Assembly: GCF_963966145.1 (NCBI RefSeq)
Contig: NC_091046.1
Location: forward strand, 47,058,001-47,122,000
DNA: 64,000 bases
From: Tenebrio molitor
Taxonomy: Eukaryota > Arthropoda > Insecta > Coleoptera > Tenebrionidae
Direction of reading: 5' to 3'
A program made the translations under genes and the position numbers. Numbering within the stretch: position 1 is the first letter of the stretch; every line of letters starts with the position of its first letter. The notes beneath the pieces are model-generated. The model saw nothing but the letters and a program-made list of their open reading frames with translations. It had not been told where the DNA came from and made no database searches. Shown here one piece after another: positions 55,468-64,000 of the stretch.

Positions 55468-58400
55468 TTAATTGTTAACGATAGGTTTTGGCCTCGTCTT
55501 GAAAAGAATTTTCTTCGATATGATGGTTTTAACGGTGTACTCCACATCTCCGTCGGTTTTCTTCTGCAACAGAGCCAAAGGCTTCTCCATTTTCGCTTCT
55601 TTGCCAAACATCAAATGGTGTCCCACTATCAGAACTGCCGTTCCCGACTTAGTGAAATGCAGGTCGCCGATTAATTTCCCCTCGAAACTGTAATTGTGTG
55701 ATTTGAGATCGCCTTGCAGTTCCAGTATGGCCCAATTGGTGGAAACACCTTCGCCGGGCCTGAAATCCAACACCAACGATGAGACTGGAGTTTCGGGTCA
55801 AGTCTATTACGCTGTGAAAATCTTTATTTAACAATACAACCACATTCTAATATCTAAACTTCTTAAATAAGGGATGTTTGTGTTGCCCGGACGAGTTTTT
55901 CTTGTATTCGTAGTAAACGGCATCGTCTGCGCCAGACATGGACCCCATCTGACCTGTTCTCCTATTTCCCGACCCACCAGCTCTGTTTCCGCCCTCCCCT
56001 GGAACCTTCTCATCCTCACAATCTATGTCGCTAGCCGCCAGCACCTGCTGGAGCAGCTGACCTTGCTCTTCTCTGGTTTTGTACATGAGATCCTGTTCGT
56101 CGTCCATGCCGGCCAACTTCGTGATCACCTTGTAACTGTAACCTTGATTGACCAAAAACCTTTGCCTCTTCCTCGAGTAGTTCATCTCCATTGTGTCCTG
56201 GGAGACCAGAGTGTAGAAGAAAGCGTTGTACTCTTCGGCGATGGCGCCCTTTTTGGCCCGAAGGATCCGTCCGAGACGCTGCGCTTCCTGTCTTCTCGAC
56301 CCCCCGTGCGACGAAATCTGTATCAAAACGTTCGCTTCCGGAAGGTCGAAAGAGGTGTCGGCGACTTTACTGACGAAAATCGTGTTGACCTTCGGATTGA
56401 ATTTGAAGTTTTGGAGGATCTGAATTCTCTCGCCTTGAGAAGTGGGACCGTAGATGTAAGGTTTGTTCATTTTGATCGCGTAGTGCTTCAGGGCGAAGAC
56501 GTTATCTGAAAAGACTATAGTTTTGTCGCCTCGTCTTTCGTGGTAGCGTATCAAATACTGAGTCGCGCGAAACTTGTTGGGGTTCATGACGTACAACAAG
56601 AGACGCTTGCTGGTTTTACATCCGAGGTACTCTCGGTAGAACTCTGGAGTCATCGGGCACCAGACTTCGGCGCACTGGACCCTCGCTATGAAGCCTCTTT
56701 TCTGCAACTCCAACCAGTTCGCTTCGTACAACTTCGGACCGATCAGGAAATTCAAATCGGCGATCTTGTCGTCCTCTCTCAGCAGCGTCGCCGTAAGACC
56801 CAACTTGCAATGCGACTGGACGATGGTCAAGACCCTTCTGAACATCTTGGCGGGGATTGTGTGCACCTCGTCCAAGACCATGATCCCCCACTCTTGTTCC
56901 TGCAGCCATTTCATCGTCTGCTCGGCCTCCCAAGACCGTCTTTGGGTGTGCGTGATCATCGAATACGTTGTGACCAAAACGCTGCACCCCATCGGCTTGT
57001 CTTTGGCCTCCGAAGTGAACCGACAGATCATGCTGTCGTCGGCTGTCGACCACATCTTGAACTGTTGCTTCCACTGCTCCACGGAAACGCCAGAATTGCA
57101 CAGAACTAGAGCTCTTTTGCGCACCGTACAACACGCCGTCACCCCTACCAGGGACTTCCCAGCTCCGCAGGGCAAGACGATCACACCCGAACGAGCCCGA
57201 CCGTTTCCGAACATTTTTCGCAGGCTTTTCTCTTGGTAGGGTCGCAACACCGCCGAAGGACGCAAGTCGACGTTGATGTCGGGATTGATCGTGTCGTTTC
57301 GGAAGTCGTACTCGGCGAGTAGGGGATGTTCGAGTTCGATGCAGCGCTTCTGAATCGTTTCAATTTTTTCTTGGTTCACTTCGAACGAGACAGTTTGCAA
57401 AGAAGCATCTTCCTCGTCGTCTTCTTCGTTATCTATTTTGTCGTAAAAGGTGGTGATGTCGTCGGGCACGGCTGCGGTACTGTCGGGTTGATCCCCAGCG
57501 ACGGGTTTGCTCCCGAAAGTGGGAATATTTTTTTTCTCTTGAATCTTAAAATATAACAATCAAAATCTCCAAAAAAAAAACTACATTCAACTGACCTGCG
57601 TTATGAACTCCTCCCCCCCTTCTTCGTTCTCGACGTTCCTCCTCAAGCGACATTCTTGGATCACCGGATCCTTCAACAACTTTTGCAAGATTTCAGGATA
57701 AGGACTCTCCACAAAATATTTATTATGTTTCAGCACCAATTTCACTTTTCCATATGATAAAGTACACAATTTAATAAATTCTACAATGCCATCAGGGATA
57801 CTAGTTTTACTTAACCTGTTCAAATACTCGATTATGTCGTTAGTTTGCAGTCCCACGCTTACTGCGGCGTATAAAGAATAAGCTGTCAGCTTGTATTCGT
57901 GCACATGTTCAGGTCTACACACTGGTTCGGATATCGCGATCAAAAAATCGTGGGCGTGTTTGTACACTGGCGAGAAGGACTCAAGGAAGATGTGACCGTT
58001 TGGGGCCACCCAAAGAGGCCTCGACGTGTTGTCAGCTTTGAGGGCCATCTGCGAACGGTAATCTTTGGCGCCGAATTCATCTTCCAAGATGTTCTGATCG
58101 TTTTTTTCCGCGTCGCGGGCAGCAGCTCCGGGGACTGCCGCTCCCTCGGATTCGTTCATGTCGTCTTCTTCGTAAGTCCATTCTTCCTCGTCTTTTTTAC
58201 GCTTTTTAGATTTACCCTCGTTTTTGCTACTGTAGCGTTTCGGAGGACCCATTATTAAATACTCAATTTAAATAATAATCGACACGGCCAATTAAAAGTG
58301 TATTTCACCACTGTTTTAAATTAAACAACATAAAAACTTAATATTTCATCATAATTCACAACACTGTACATAACCTCTTGTGCAGAATTACAGAACATAA

Positions 58401-58600
58401 CCTTCTTAGGTTATGTCAATTTTACGCAGATACCAACCGAATAAAAAAAAATTTCAACGAACGCGGAAAGGCGGCAATCGAGGTGATTATCACAACTCCA
58501 AAAAATACAGTTTCTGATTAAATGTGATTATTGAAACTGCGGAGTAATCAGTATGTCTTTATGTTCACATATATACTTACATTTTTACCAAAATAGGCAT
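55468..58600 (-). CDS. Ctf8: Chromosome transmission fidelity protein 8 (CTF8), split around XPB
   Basis: Proposed exons: 58600-58581 and 55759-55468 (minus strand), 103 residues. The large exon is clear CTF8: WAILELQGDLKS, LIGDLHFTKSGTAVLIVGHH, MEKPLALLQK, KKILFKTRPKPI. CTF8 joins CTF18 and DCC1 in the alternative clamp loader that loads PCNA and supports sister-chromatid cohesion. The exon has no in-frame ATG and meets a stop (TGA, about 55789) upstream. A good acceptor (TTGGATTTCAG) ends at 55760. The only fitting start found is a 20-nt exon, ATGCCTATTTTGGTAAAAAT, followed by a consensus donor GTAAGTATAT at 58580. It gives MPILVKM-PGEGVSTNW, the expected length and frame. If right, the 2821-bp intron contains the entire XPB gene on the same strand. 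The 3' exon identity is strong; the first exon is an inference. Confidence 0.75.
55847..58252 (-). CDS. hay: XPB/haywire, TFIIH DNA helicase-translocase subunit
   Basis: Two exons, 58252-57596 and 57544-55847, with a 51-bp intron; 784 residues, very close to human XPB (782). It is an SF2 3'-5' helicase/translocase that opens promoters and lesion sites as part of TFIIH in the nucleus. The N-terminus is Lys/Glu-rich (KSKKRKKDEEEW). The damage-recognition region is around PLWVAPNGHIFLESFSPVYK. Walker A is PCGAGKS (about 345-350), the DEVH box is at 444-447, the RED motif about 475-477 and motif VI QRLGRILRAKKG. The thumb and C-terminal domain are complete, ending HPLFKKFRY. The gene lies inside the inferred CTF8 intron. 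A poly(A) signal (AATAAA, minus strand) follows the stop within about 25 bases, so the 3' UTR is very short. Confidence 0.96.
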
Positions 58601-58775
58601 CTTTCTTGTTGGAATCACCTCACGATTCTTTGAACACAACTCTAACCTCGAAAAAAGAATCACTACCAACATTGTGCGAAGAAATTGACGCTTACAAATT
58701 GTGACAACATTGAAAAAGTTGACAAAACACGTGTTTATGTTAGGTTATGTTTATAATTCTTTACGGTATTAAATT
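58601..58775. promoter_or_regulatory. Shared divergent promoter, CTF8 and UTP4
   Basis: 175 bp between the inferred CTF8 ATG (58600, minus) and the UTP4 ATG (58776, plus). XPB starts 350 bp further into the minus side. No TATA box is clear. The interval 58253-58580 would be both CTF8 intron and XPB leader/promoter. Confidence 0.45.
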
Positions 58776-61700
58776 ATGGCAAAAATGTCCAATCCGAAGA
58801 TGCACAATGTTCGTTTTTACAAACCTGCACCAAACGCCGTGTATTGCATGGCACTGCAACCCCAGGAAAGTAAATTGGCAATTTCCAGGTAACTTGACCA
58901 ACTTGGTGTGTCGCTCTGAATAATTGCTTAAACTCTTGTAGATCTGACGCCAGGATCGAGATTTGGAATTTAACACATTGCCCGTTTATCGAGCGGACGA
59001 TTGCTTCGTCTGCCGAAAATTTTAGTATTGAAGGATTAATATGGTGTGACACGCGTTTATTTAGTGTTGGACTTCATGGTTTACTGATCGAGTATGATTT
59101 GTATAAGTTAGAAGTAAGAAACAAATTAGTTGTGACTGGAGGGGCGGCGTTTTGTCTGGACATAAACGCGGAGAAAAATCGTATAGCAGTCGGTACAGAA
59201 CAAGGATATTTGAATATATTCAAAATAGCAGAGGATGAAATGTTGTTTGAAAAGTTTTTGGACAAACAGGAAGGGCGCATTTTGTGCTTAAAATTTGATC
59301 AATCTGGTGAATTTATCGTGTCTGGAGGTTTGGACGCTATTCGAATCTGGAGCGTATCCACAAGTAAGTAATTTGATAAGATGAGCTCAACAAGTTATTT
59401 TGGATTTGATTTTAGACCAAGCGTTGCATAAGATGGTAACTGGGCGATCTGACAGTAACAAACCCACAATAGTTTGGTGTCTGGCCGTCACGGAAGATTT
59501 CACAATAATAAGCGGCGACTCGCGCGGGATTCTCACAGTTTGGGACGGCAAACTGGGGACCCAGCTCGAAAGTTACCAATCGCACCGCGCAGATATCTTA
59601 TCCGTGTGTCTATCAGAGGATAAAACGTCGGTATATTGTGCCGGCGTTGACCCCAACATAATAAACTACGTTCGAGTGAAAGTAAAAGACGACACTCAAA
59701 AATGGGTGCGAAGTATCCAGCGAAAAATACACGAACACGACGTCAGAGCCATGGTCATCGACGGCCACAAATTATACTCGAGCGGCGTCGATGGCTACTT
59801 GGCTTGCAGTTACCACCCGCCGAAAACCCTTTTAAAATTTCCCCCAATCTTGCAAAATCCTTGCGTCAAAGTTTGTTCAAAAGCGCGGTACGTGATGTTG
59901 CGGTATCCCGATTTTATCGAGGTGTGGAGCCTGGGGACGGCAAACAACGCAAAAGACGAGCAAACAGGATTGTTCATGTTGGACACAAATCCAAAGAAGT
60001 TGGTGGTGATACGAAAAACGGTCAAAAATGCTGCAGGAGAACGGAGCGAGGGAATCATTTGTGCCACAATGTCGGATGACGGCACGTTGATTTTGTACAG
60101 TACCAGACTGGGAGTCAGGTTGTTGAAGCTGGAGTGTGATGATGAAAGCCCCAAGTTGATACCCATCGAGATGATGGACGATTTGGGGGAAGTCCCGTGT
60201 ACCAGTGCCATCTTCACGTCAAACAAGCGGTTAATTTTGGCGCCAAATACGGGGGGACTACGGGTTGTAGGGTTTGACAACGATTCACCAGTGTTGATCC
60301 AGAACGTCGACGCGAGCTCCGGTAATCTTCCTTAATAGTATTTTTTCTATTTTGCGTTCGTAACAGAGCTGTTACGATACCAAAAACAGTATCGTAACAG
60401 CTGAGAGCGGTTCTATAATAGCGATAGTACAATTTACGGTTATCATGTTGGTACAGCGTCAGCCAATACGCGCGAATATTCCAAAGTCGACAAGTGTTTC
60501 AATTGCCAACCATCAAAAAATTCCCCAGAATTTTAAAATTATTACTTTTGATTTAAAAACGGCTCAAAAGGTGCAAAATAGAAGAAATAGTATAAAAAAA
60601 CTAGTTTCATAAGGCGTTTATTCCATTCGTTTTTATAAAACTCGCGATTCGTTTTATAAACTTGGACTCATAAAATAAACACTGCCTTATGAAACTCGTT
60701 TTTTAATAAACTATCTTCTGCTTTGGTCGCATTAATTTGATAAAGACTGAAAAATCTAATTTATGAAACAATCCAGGGACTTTTGTGTGGCCTGAGTTAT
60801 GTCAGCCGGCCCGCGTGCTATTACAGCAATACCAACGTAATACGTATAAAAAAAAACAGTTTCACAAAAAGTTCCTTTGTGACATTACTTTTAGTTTCAC
60901 AATACATAGTAGTTTATTTAACGAGTTCGCGTGTAATTTGGGCTTTTTAAAGGTCCACGAATGCCAAAAAAGCCCAAATTACTCAAGAACGAGTTGAATA
61001 CAACGTTTTTTTTGTTCGACGAGCCCCCAAAGGCTCCAAATCGCTGAAAATCTTTAAAATTACCTTGACGTTTCGTTTTGACAAGTTGTCACATTTATCA
61101 AAATCCGTTCACACAGGAGAAAATTCTCAAATTCTGACAGTGTCGAACAAAAAAGACTCATTTATGATACCAAAGTAGAAAAAATACCTTATAAACGAGA
61201 TATCATACACTATTTTTTCTATTTCCGCCTTTTTATGCCCTCTTTAAAGGAAAAATCACAGTTTTAAAATTTGGGGGATTTTATGGTGGTTGGTAACACA
61301 GATATTACATTGGAACAATTAAATTTTAAATAAAATATTTGTTTTGACTGTACTTGGGTATAAAAAAATTTCGCTAGAGTGTACCGACGTCAAAATCTAG
61401 TTACAAAATATATTTTTAGGTTATGTTTTCATTTTTAATTTTTTAATCATTGAACTAAAAATGTTTTGAATCATTCATTGCTTTGAACACTTGGAGCGAA
61501 ATGCAGCGACTAAATTAACTGGAGCAATTTAATAAAGTTTATAAAAAAACACGACAAACTGAAAACAGATAACAAATTAAACAACAACCAAAATCATCGA
61601 AAATAAACTAAGTAATCTGTTTCATTCAGAATCAGAAGAAAATTATTTAACACTTATCTGCAAAATTTTGATTTGTGAATCACAAGAACGAACACCAATT

Positions 61701-63035
61701 ATTAGTTAACAATACTGGAGCGGCTTTGGCACAAATTTGTAATTTCTTCCCGTTATTATCACGTTTTTGTTTGTTCCTCATAATAATTTCTTGTGGCCCT
61801 CTTCTCTCGCGCCAATAGAACTACCCTAGTTCGTTTTGAATTTTCCATTTTAACCTTTTTACAAAATACACTTAAATAATTTTGCAATTTATTTGACAAT
61901 GTCAATTTAAACAAATGAATAGTTTTAAAAAATTAAAAAATCATAGATAACAACTGGGCAATATGAAAATAGAGATATTTTCATATTTGATGGCGGAAAC
62001 AAAAGACTGAGAAATGTCACAAATTTGTATTGTCAGTGTCAAATTTCTCAAAGACGTTCGTGATTTCGACATAAATGCAGCAAATTGGCAATAAGAAAGT
62101 TATTCATCGTCGAATTAGAGACAAAATTTGTAATCCGTTTGATTATACGAGAATAACTTTTCCTTTTGAACCACTGACAAAAATTGGTTTCCTTAGAATT
62201 TATTTTTTCAATCAATTTACCTAGACATTCCTTTTTACGGCGTTTATGACAAATTTGACACTGACAATACATTTTTGTGACATTTCTCAGTCTTTTGTTT
62301 CCGCCACCAAATATGAAAATACCTTCTAACTAATGATTTAACCAACCTAACAAATGCAATTTTGATTTTGACAGTCGAGATGTTTTTTGAATGAATTTTA
62401 TTCTTATATCGTTTTTTACCCGGTTTAGCGCGATTTGGCGTTTGACATTGAAAGTTACCAACCTTGAAAATGTAAATTGTACTGGTCTATTACAGCACTC
62501 AAATCAGCTATTAACGCACTCTTTTAAATGCTGTAATAACTTTGTTATAAACGCAAAATAGAAAAAAAAAAATGTATTTCGTTTGTTTATAGAATTCCGA
62601 GATGCGATAACGTTGTTAACTGTATCAAGTTGTTCCCAGTATGTGGTAGGGGGCAATGCCAAAGGTGATATTGTTGTTTGGACTTTGAAAAATTATCAAT
62701 ATATCTATTACTGTAAATTGCCAAAGTATCAATTGTGCCCTACGGCGATGGCGATACATCCAAAACTTCCCAATTTAGTTGTAACATACTCGGACAACAA
62801 GGTAAGAATCATCATGTTTTGAGATTGTAGCGTTCTAATTCCATTATTTTAGATTATCGAATTTAGTCTTAAGGAAGCGCAGTTGACGAAATTTTCTAGG
62901 TCTTTGTCTAAAAATCTCCCGAAACAGTTGACGACGAAATATTCCACGATTCGAAGTGTGACGTTCGATCCAAGAGTGGACCACGTAATTATTTTACATG
63001 ACGATGACAGCATCATCGTCATCGACAAAGATAAG
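58776..63035 (+). CDS. Utp4: UTP4/cirhin WD40 protein of the small-subunit processome (3' end missing)
   Basis: Five exons visible: 58776-58888, 58942-59363, 59416-60321, 62593-62801 and 62853-63035. They encode 611 residues and end at a donor (AAG|GTAAGT); human cirhin is 686, so roughly 70 C-terminal residues lie beyond the window. It is a nucleolar t-UTP subunit for pre-18S rRNA transcription and processing. WD40-type blades run throughout: MHNVRFYKPAPNAVYCMALQ, IEIWNL, GLHGLLIEYDL, SGGLDAIRIWSV, HKMVTGRSDSNKPTIVWCLA, ISGDSRGILTVWDGK, KWVRSIQRKIHEHDVRAMVI, TAMAIHPKLPNLVVTYSDNK. This matches cirhin in order. Intron 3 is 2271 bp and consists almost wholly of nested repeats; the other introns are about 50 bp. 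Head to head with CTF8/XPB. Confidence 0.9.
60367..60402. repeat. 14-bp perfect hairpin in UTP4 intron 3
   Basis: AGCTGTTACGATAC, 8 bases, GTATCGTAACAGCT, about 45 bp after the exon 3 donor. Confidence 0.75.
60600..60715. repeat. Small foldback in UTP4 intron 3
   Basis: CTAGTTTCATAAGGCGTTTA at the left is complementary to TAAACACTGCCTTATGAAAC at the right with few mismatches. Upstream of it, 60500-60600 resembles part of repeat R2 in direct orientation (CCAACCATCAAAAAATTCCC). Confidence 0.6.
60905..61150 (-). repeat. Dispersed repeat R3, inverted copy
   Basis: The complement reads ACTGTCAGAATTTGAGAATT and AGCGATTTGGAGCC, then GTAATTTGGGCTTTTTTGGC, matching the copies at 6290 and 15885. Confidence 0.65.
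61318..62400 (-). repeat. Repeat R1, inverted copy, carrying MITE D
   Basis: The reverse complement of 42962-43665. Landmarks are CTTCTCTCGCGCCAATAGAA (61800), CACTTGGAGCGAAATGCAGC (61488) and TTCGCTAGAGTGTACC (61370). It is interrupted at 61976-62321 by a MITE D copy that the 43-kb R1 copy lacks. Confidence 0.7.
61976..62321. mobile_element. MITE D, copy 2 (346 bp)
   Basis: The ends are TATTTTCATATTTGATGGCG and CGCCACCAAATATGAAAATA. Inside it matches 38650-39013 in inverted orientation (for example GGAAAAGTTATTCTCATATA there, its complement near 62145 here). Confidence 0.8.
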
Positions 63036-64000
63036 GTAAGTTGAATCGATCATGGAAGTGACGGCGAAATGGAGAACAGTTGCAGTGAAACAATGAACTG
63101 AAAGGCCATCATTAATTCACATAAATCTTCTAGTTCTCCATTTAATCCGGTTTGCACGTTCTCGCCGATTCCTCAGCACTGTACATCAAATTACACGTCG
63201 ACATCAATGGAATTGTCTGAATCGATTCGTTCCGACTGTTGTAGTGGTCGTTTTCGACGTAACCGTTTTATGTACAGCTGAACCCCAAGCCTACAAACGT
63301 CTCCGAAGATTTCGAGACGTCTGCTGTTGCATAAGACGAAAGTGTTTTCCAAAAAATTTAATTCGATCGTTTAATCACAAACGAGCGTGAAAAATGGCAG
63401 AGCTTGAAACAACGATCGAGCGTCGTCTCTCTTTGACCCTACCACCATTTTTCCCACCACATCCAACCTGATTAATGTTACCCCATCAATGTGAAAATGT
63501 GATTTGGGTTGAAACCGCACCCTCGCACCAACGTGAAAAGCACCACCGGTGTCTTGCTCCTGCCACCTGTGCACGGTTCCACTTCGATAAGTCACCGGTC
63601 GTGTATCCCCAGACGGACGAAATGCATGTTAATTAATCACTGTTTTGCCGGAGCCCCGTTGAATGGCAACTCTTGCAGCGTCTCCTGAATAGACTGAGCC
63701 GACAGTGATAAATCGTCAGCGCGATGCTATCGTAAATTGCATTACAAGGATGCGATGTTTTGTTGTTTGTCGGCGGGAGGGCACAAGGGGGTAGCGCGTA
63801 TGATGCGATATATGATGACTCTTCTGGATAGGTACGTCAGGACGACAGGAGACGTTATTAATTGCTTCGGTGTAGTTGTGTTGGCGCGGTGATAACTAAC
63901 AAATAGTCGAGGGATTCTGAGCGGTTTTCCGTGCTTCGGTACGGTTTTCTACAACATTTGCATCATTCCCGTCATCCCTTCGATCGATGTCTTGCAGTTT
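63036..64000. other. UTP4 intron 5, no further exon seen
   Basis: Begins with the donor GTAAGT. No segment resembles the missing UTP4 C-terminus, so the last exon or exons lie outside the window. The stretch is richer in GC and CpG than other introns here and includes CACCTG E-box-like sites near 63565. It may hold regulatory DNA or the start of another gene. Confidence 0.4.

Larger units (their letters stand above)
61185..62590 (-). repeat. Repeat R2, inverted and split by R1
   Basis: Two separated pieces (about 61185-61317 and 62430-62590) are the reverse complements of the right and left halves of the continuous R2 at 31270-31535, in the order expected for one interrupted copy. The second piece ends just before the UTP4 exon 4 acceptor at 62592. 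Confidence 0.65.

Noticed and set aside
55777..55800. Alternative acceptor (ACTCCAG) for the CTF8 exon, adding SSLVLDFR
   Set aside because: It would need a preceding exon leaving one base, and no such ATG exon was found. The GGATTTCAG acceptor has a better tract and fits the 20-nt exon at 58600.
63371..63595. Minus-strand frame near the window end as part of a further gene
   Set aside because: Short, without recognisable domain, and not matching the missing UTP4 C-terminus.

Overview
The window is eukaryotic nuclear DNA from an insect, most probably a beetle. Its genes carry GT-AG introns, the proteins read as insect orthologues (Tret1-type sugar transporters, CAH1, an Amos/Atonal bHLH factor, haywire/XPB), the intergenic DNA is AT-rich, and many short inverted-repeat DNA transposons (MITEs) are present. 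The order Coleoptera is inferred from the look of the proteins and was not tested by any search.

Layout. Positions 1-12.8 kb hold no gene I can support, only dispersed repeats. An intronless proneural bHLH gene (Amos/Atonal family, minus strand) lies at 13.5-14.04 kb. Its 3' trailer carries seven miR-92/miR-25-type seed matches. A tRNA-Gly(GCC) gene is at 15.7 kb. From 18 to 20.5 kb there is a cluster of MITEs, some inserted in others. An alpha-carbonic anhydrase (CAH1) spans 22.3-29.3 kb, with a 4.6-kb first coding intron full of MITEs. Three tandem facilitated-trehalose-transporter-like genes occupy 32.1-48.2 kb. Each has a tiny first coding exon, a phase-1 intron at the same place and one large second exon.

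From 48.4 kb onward the window is a compact block of housekeeping genes: USP39/Sad1 (tri-snRNP), LENG1-like, ALR/Erv1 sulfhydryl oxidase, an 11-finger C2H2 protein, CTF8 (replication clamp loader), XPB/haywire (TFIIH helicase) and UTP4/cirhin (small-subunit processome, cut by the window end). Several pairs are divergent and share short promoters (LENG1/ALR 249 bp, CTF8/UTP4 175 bp).

Most notable observations. (1) CTF8 appears to have a 20-nt first coding exon upstream of XPB, so the complete XPB gene would sit inside the CTF8 intron on the same strand. (2) Seven GTGCAAT sites lie within about 550 bp of the bHLH gene's 3' trailer. (3) A 518-bp near-perfect foldback lies in the intron of the third transporter. 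(4) The large UTP4 intron holds a three-level transposon nest. Genes were recognised from protein sequence by eye. Exon borders come from splice consensus, reading frame and family alignment, and were not checked against transcripts.
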